Translations under genes and position numbers: made by a program
Shown: positions 61,191 to 64,000 of the stretch, piece after piece
Layout of the letters: every line of letters starts with the position of its first letter
Position numbering within the stretch: the first letter of the stretch is position 1
NCBI GenBank assembly: GCA_000648925.1
Contig: JFHF01000001.1
Span: forward strand, 434,001 to 498,000
Direction of reading: 5' to 3'
Length of the DNA: 64,000 nt
Origin: Caballeronia jiangsuensis
GTDB taxonomy: Bacteria > Pseudomonadota > Gammaproteobacteria > Burkholderiales > Burkholderiaceae
The notes under the pieces: generated by a model
Database searches by the model: none
What the model was told of the DNA's origin: nothing
What the model saw: the letters and a program-made list of their open reading frames with translations, nothing else

Positions 61191-61697
61191 ATGCCGAACA
61201 TGGACACGATGGTTGCGCCGACCGCCGCAGAAGCGGTCTGGATCGTCAGGCTCCAGGGTCATCCGCAGTATGACTTCGTGCGCCTGAAGCGGGTGTTCAC
61301 CGACCTGGGCTCGCGTCATCAGGTCGTGCTCGTCGACGTCCGAAAGCTGCTCGCGTGCGCCAATCGCGACGACACGGATTACGTGCTCAAGGCCGTCGAT
61401 GACTGGCACGCGGGCAAGGTGCGCGGCATCCGCGAGTTCCTCGACCCCGACAATCCGCGCGTGCCCGAAATGCCCTATGTGACGATCAGCGTGCGGCGCT
61501 CGCCGGGGCTGCTCGGCCTTCTGGGCGTGAATCGGGAAGGCGTGGTGGCGTTTCGCAACGGACAGCATCGCGCGCGCTACATGGCGCACGCCGGCGCGTT
61601 ATGCATGCCGGTGGAGGTGCACGAGCGCGAGGCGGTCTTGCTGCGCGAGATGTGCGCAGCGCCGGATGCGTCGGGTGCCGAATACGGCGAGATTTAA
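61191..61697 (+). CDS. Plasmid fertility-inhibition-factor-like protein
   Basis: 168 aa from ATG 61191 (alternative Met at 61203). Body: VWIVRLQGHPQYDFVRLKRV, KVRGIREFLDPDNPRVPEMP and GVVAFRNGQHRARYMAHAGA. It resembles chromosomal proteins annotated as plasmid fertility inhibition factor family, which in plasmids (FiwA-type) reduce transfer of co-resident plasmids. The QHRARYM motif also recalls ParB/sulfiredoxin-type sites. Family call is from memory of style and moderately sure; function here unknown. Confidence 0.6.
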   Translation: MPNMDTMVAPTAAEAVWIVRLQGHPQYDFVRLKRVFTDLGSRHQVVLVDVRKLLACANRDDTDYVLKAVDDWHAGKVRGIREFLDPDNPRVPEMPYVTISVRRSPGLLGLLGVNREGVVAFRNGQHRARYMAHAGALCMPVEVHEREAVLLREMCAAPDASGAEYGEI

Positions 61698-61756
61698 ACG
61701 CGAACCCGCGGGCCAGATCGTTCGGGGGACGTCCGGCCCTTTGGGTTGAGATGTCG

Positions 61757-62755
61757 TCAGTTCGCGGTCGCCGACGCGCCGTGCATCGTTTGCAAGGTCA
61801 TGACGGACTGCAAGGGCGGTCGCATGGTTTCCTCGGGCCGCGGGCTCTGGCCGGCGAATTCGCGGCTCAGATAGTCCAGTGCATAGTCGATGAAATAGCG
61901 CGTCTTCGCCGGCAGATACTGCCGTCCGGGATAGACGATCGATACTTTGACGTCGGGCTCGTCGATCGCGTAGTCATCCAGCAGGCGAACGAGCGTGCCG
62001 TCTTCGAGATCCGAACGCACGATGCCTTCCGCAACGATCGAGAATCCCATGCCCTTCAGCGTGGCGAGGCGCACCATCAGCCCATTGTTGACCGTGTACA
62101 CGGGCGCGAGCGTAATTTGTTCGGTTTCTCCGAGGTGATGCCGGAAGTGCCAGGTCTGACTACGCATCTCGTTGGGCAGTCCGACGGAAGGCATCGATTG
62201 CAAATCGGTGGGTGAATTGGGCATGCCATGTTCGGCGACGAATGCCGGCGTCGCAACCGGGACAAGTGAGTTGGTGCCGACCGGCCGCTCGATGAGCGCC
62301 GTGCTCGAAACCATGAAAGCCGTGACGATGCCCAGGTCAAAGCCGTCCTCGACGAGATCCACGTGTCGCTCTGCGAGGGTCAGGCGCACGTTTACTTTTG
62401 GATAGATTTTGCGAAAGCCATCGATGAGCGGAGTCAGCGTGAGCAGTGAAATCGCGCTCGAGGCGACGACGCGCAGCGTGCCGCTCGGCTCGCCCTCGGT
62501 GTGCGTGACGGTCGATTCGAGATGGTCCAGTTCTTCCAGCAGCGCACGGCAGCCCTCCAGATAACGCGTGCCGGCCTCGGTGAGAGAAAGATTGCGCGTG
62601 GTGCGGTTAATGAGACGAGTTCGCAAATGCGCTTCGAGCATGGCGATTGCCCGAGTGACCAGCGCATTGGAGACGTCGAGTTGCTGCGCGGCGCGACGGA
62701 AGCTTTCTGTATCCGCTACGCGCACGAAAACGCGCATTGCGTGGATCTGATTCAT
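61757..62755 (-). CDS. LysR-family transcriptional regulator
   Basis: 332 aa from ATG 62755 (MNQIHAMRVFVRVADTESFR). N-terminal winged helix (AAQQLDVSNALVTRAIAMLE, RLINRTTRNLSLTEAG), then a substrate-binding domain with the usual FDLGIV segment. Most LysR proteins are near 300 aa; this one has a 25-30 residue extension at the C-terminus. An AT-rich gap lies upstream and no obvious divergent target gene is adjacent, the next gene being the reductase at 63583. Confidence 0.9.
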   Translation of the reverse strand: MNQIHAMRVFVRVADTESFRRAAQQLDVSNALVTRAIAMLEAHLRTRLINRTTRNLSLTEAGTRYLEGCRALLEELDHLESTVTHTEGEPSGTLRVVASSAISLLTLTPLIDGFRKIYPKVNVRLTLAERHVDLVEDGFDLGIVTAFMVSSTALIERPVGTNSLVPVATPAFVAEHGMPNSPTDLQSMPSVGLPNEMRSQTWHFRHHLGETEQITLAPVYTVNNGLMVRLATLKGMGFSIVAEGIVRSDLEDGTLVRLLDDYAIDEPDVKVSIVYPGRQYLPAKTRYFIDYALDYLSREFAGQSPRPEETMRPPLQSVMTLQTMHGASATAN

Positions 62756-63582
62756 ATTGGATGCCCTCGCGGTTGCACTACATGGACTTGGATTTTGCGC
62801 CTTTGCCGCATGCGTGTGTCCGGTATTGGGCATCGCATGAGCTGATAATATTTACATCAAGAGCAGATTGCAATACTTAAGTCACCAGGTTTTGAATGTA
62901 ATTGTCGTCCTTCCTTGAGAGAGCGTTTCGCCTTCTTTAATGGGCGCCGATCCAGAGCGGGCGCGTCTTTCAGGCCGTCGAGTTTTTGTTCGCAAGTTTA
63001 ATATATTAGAATTTTCAGTGACTTGTATATAAAAATAATTATTTTTCTTATGATATATGTAATGTTCGCTTAAGACGTCGAATTTTGTACTGCGTTGAGT
63101 CCGATTCAGGGCTTGATATATAAGGAAGCATCGGCGAAAGCTTTTATTTATTGATAGGACGATTTCGATAACGTTTCTTGCGAAAATCTTACTTCCGAGG
63201 GCCGATTTTGATCAGCCTGATGACAACCGCGCCATTTTCGTGAGCGAATTAGAAGCCTAATGCGTTAATTCAATATCTGGGCGCCGCATAGTCTGAAATC
63301 GGTTTATTTTCCAGACTGTCGGTCGGATATCTATTGATGTACGAAGGCGCGGCCGCTTCAAATCGGCGGCGCTTATGGCACGCGAATTGTCGCGTGTAAA
63401 ATCGGCCAAAGCGACGCGGGTATTTCGCCCGATCTGGCAATATCCCATTCGCGCTATTCATTTTCCCGCTCGGTTTTCACTGTGGTCCGCAGTTCTTCGC
63501 GAACATCGCGGCGATGGACGCTACGGTCGGACGGGCGTGCTCCTTGCGCGATAATCGGCGGACACACAAGGAGGCTCTGTTC
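62756..63582. other. AT-rich gene-free region
   Basis: 827 bases, strongly AT-rich in the middle (9 of 60 bases G/C at 63001-63060). No convincing ORF, RNA gene or long repeat. The composition suits an H-NS-type silencer target or a relic of acquired DNA; an AAGGAGG site for the next gene closes it. Confidence 0.5.
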
Positions 63583-64000
63583 ATGGCTCAATCCAATCCG
63601 ACGACCGTCACGCTGCCGACCGGCGAGGCCACCCCGAAGCTCGGCCAGGGCACCTGGGAAATGGGCGAACGGCCCGGCGCGCGCAAGAGCGAAATCGCGG
63701 CGCTGCGCGAAGGCGTCGAACTCGGCATGACGCTCATCGATACCGCCGAAATGTACGGCGACGGCGAAAGCGAGAAGCTCATCGCCGAAGCGCTCGGCGA
63801 CCGGCGCGACGAGTTGTTCATCGTCAGCAAGGTGTATCCGCATAACGGCAGCGAACGCGGCGTGCAGGCCGCGTGCGAGCGCAGCCTGAAGCGCCTGAAG
63901 ACCGATCGCATCGATCTCTATCTGCTGCACTGGCGCGGTGGCGAGGATCTGGAAGGCGTGGTCGCGGGTTTCGAGAAACTAAAGGGCGACGGCAAGATTC
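63583..64000 (+). CDS. Aldo/keto reductase, 3' end outside window
   Basis: First 139 codons of an AKR-family NADPH-dependent reductase; the gene runs off the window. Start ATG 63583 with AAGGAGG. Catalytic residues of the family are visible: Asp and Tyr in IDTAEMYGDGE, Lys in FIVSKVYPHN and His in LYLLHWRGG. Closest in style to the YeaE-type subgroup. Substrate unknown. Confidence 0.92.
   Translation, partial: MAQSNPTTVTLPTGEATPKLGQGTWEMGERPGARKSEIAALREGVELGMTLIDTAEMYGDGESEKLIAEALGDRRDELFIVSKVYPHNGSERGVQAACERSLKRLKTDRIDLYLLHWRGGEDLEGVVAGFEKLKGDGKI

Overview
The window is high-GC, tightly packed proteobacterial DNA. Its gene content (BpeAB-OprB-type efflux pump, SmoEFGK polyol transporter, homogentisate pathway, KESNQR-type intergenic repeats) points to Burkholderiaceae, most likely Caballeronia, Paraburkholderia or Burkholderia. 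This is inferred from protein resemblance only; no rRNA or other phylogenetic marker is present.

Layout. 1-8 kb: a QseBC-like two-component system, a DegP/HtrA protease, small exported and soluble proteins, a GlxA-type regulator divergent from a cysteine hydrolase, and a TetR repressor. 8.4-14.4 kb: RND efflux operon bpeA-bpeB-oprB with an AcrR-like operator. 14.5-21 kb: purine permease, xylulokinase, AGE-family isomerase, and the glutathione-dependent formaldehyde genes frmA and fghA. 21.7-24.8 kb: zinc operon zur-znuA-znuC-znuB. 25.1-32.8 kb: a nine-gene minus-strand carbapenem-type antibiotic locus. 33.7-46.5 kb: polyol catabolism (smoS, smoEFG, HAD, smoK; SorC regulator, second xylulokinase, arabinitol dehydrogenase) with a GT25 and a MOSC gene in between. 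47.5-51.2 kb: degenerate EAL protein and hmgA-fahA. 51.9-54.3 kb: two MFS exporters. 55-61 kb: the ligase-associated DNA repair operon (exonuclease, ATP-dependent ligase, Lhr-like helicase, PdeM nuclease). 61-64 kb: a fertility-inhibition-like protein, a LysR regulator, and an aldo/keto reductase cut by the window end.

The standout is the locus at 25085-32929. CarA (beta-lactam-forming synthetase), CarB (carboxymethylproline synthase) and CarC (carbapenem synthase) are all recognisable and keep their catalytic residues. The order and partners differ from the classical enterobacterial carABCDEFGH: an ornithine-acetyltransferase (ArgJ-like) gene sits between carB and carC, a second CarB-like crotonase follows carC, and no carD, carE or LuxR-type carR is present. 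Four exported proteins of unknown function follow, coupled by stop-start overlaps, and are candidates for self-protection. An 11-bp-arm dyad precedes carA.

A second feature is a roughly 600-bp intergenic repeat present four times in 31 kb (21.1, 42.8, 46.9 and 51.3 kb). It has about 95-bp terminal inverted repeats plus further nested inverted arms, carries no transposase, and in each case abuts the 3' end of a gene.
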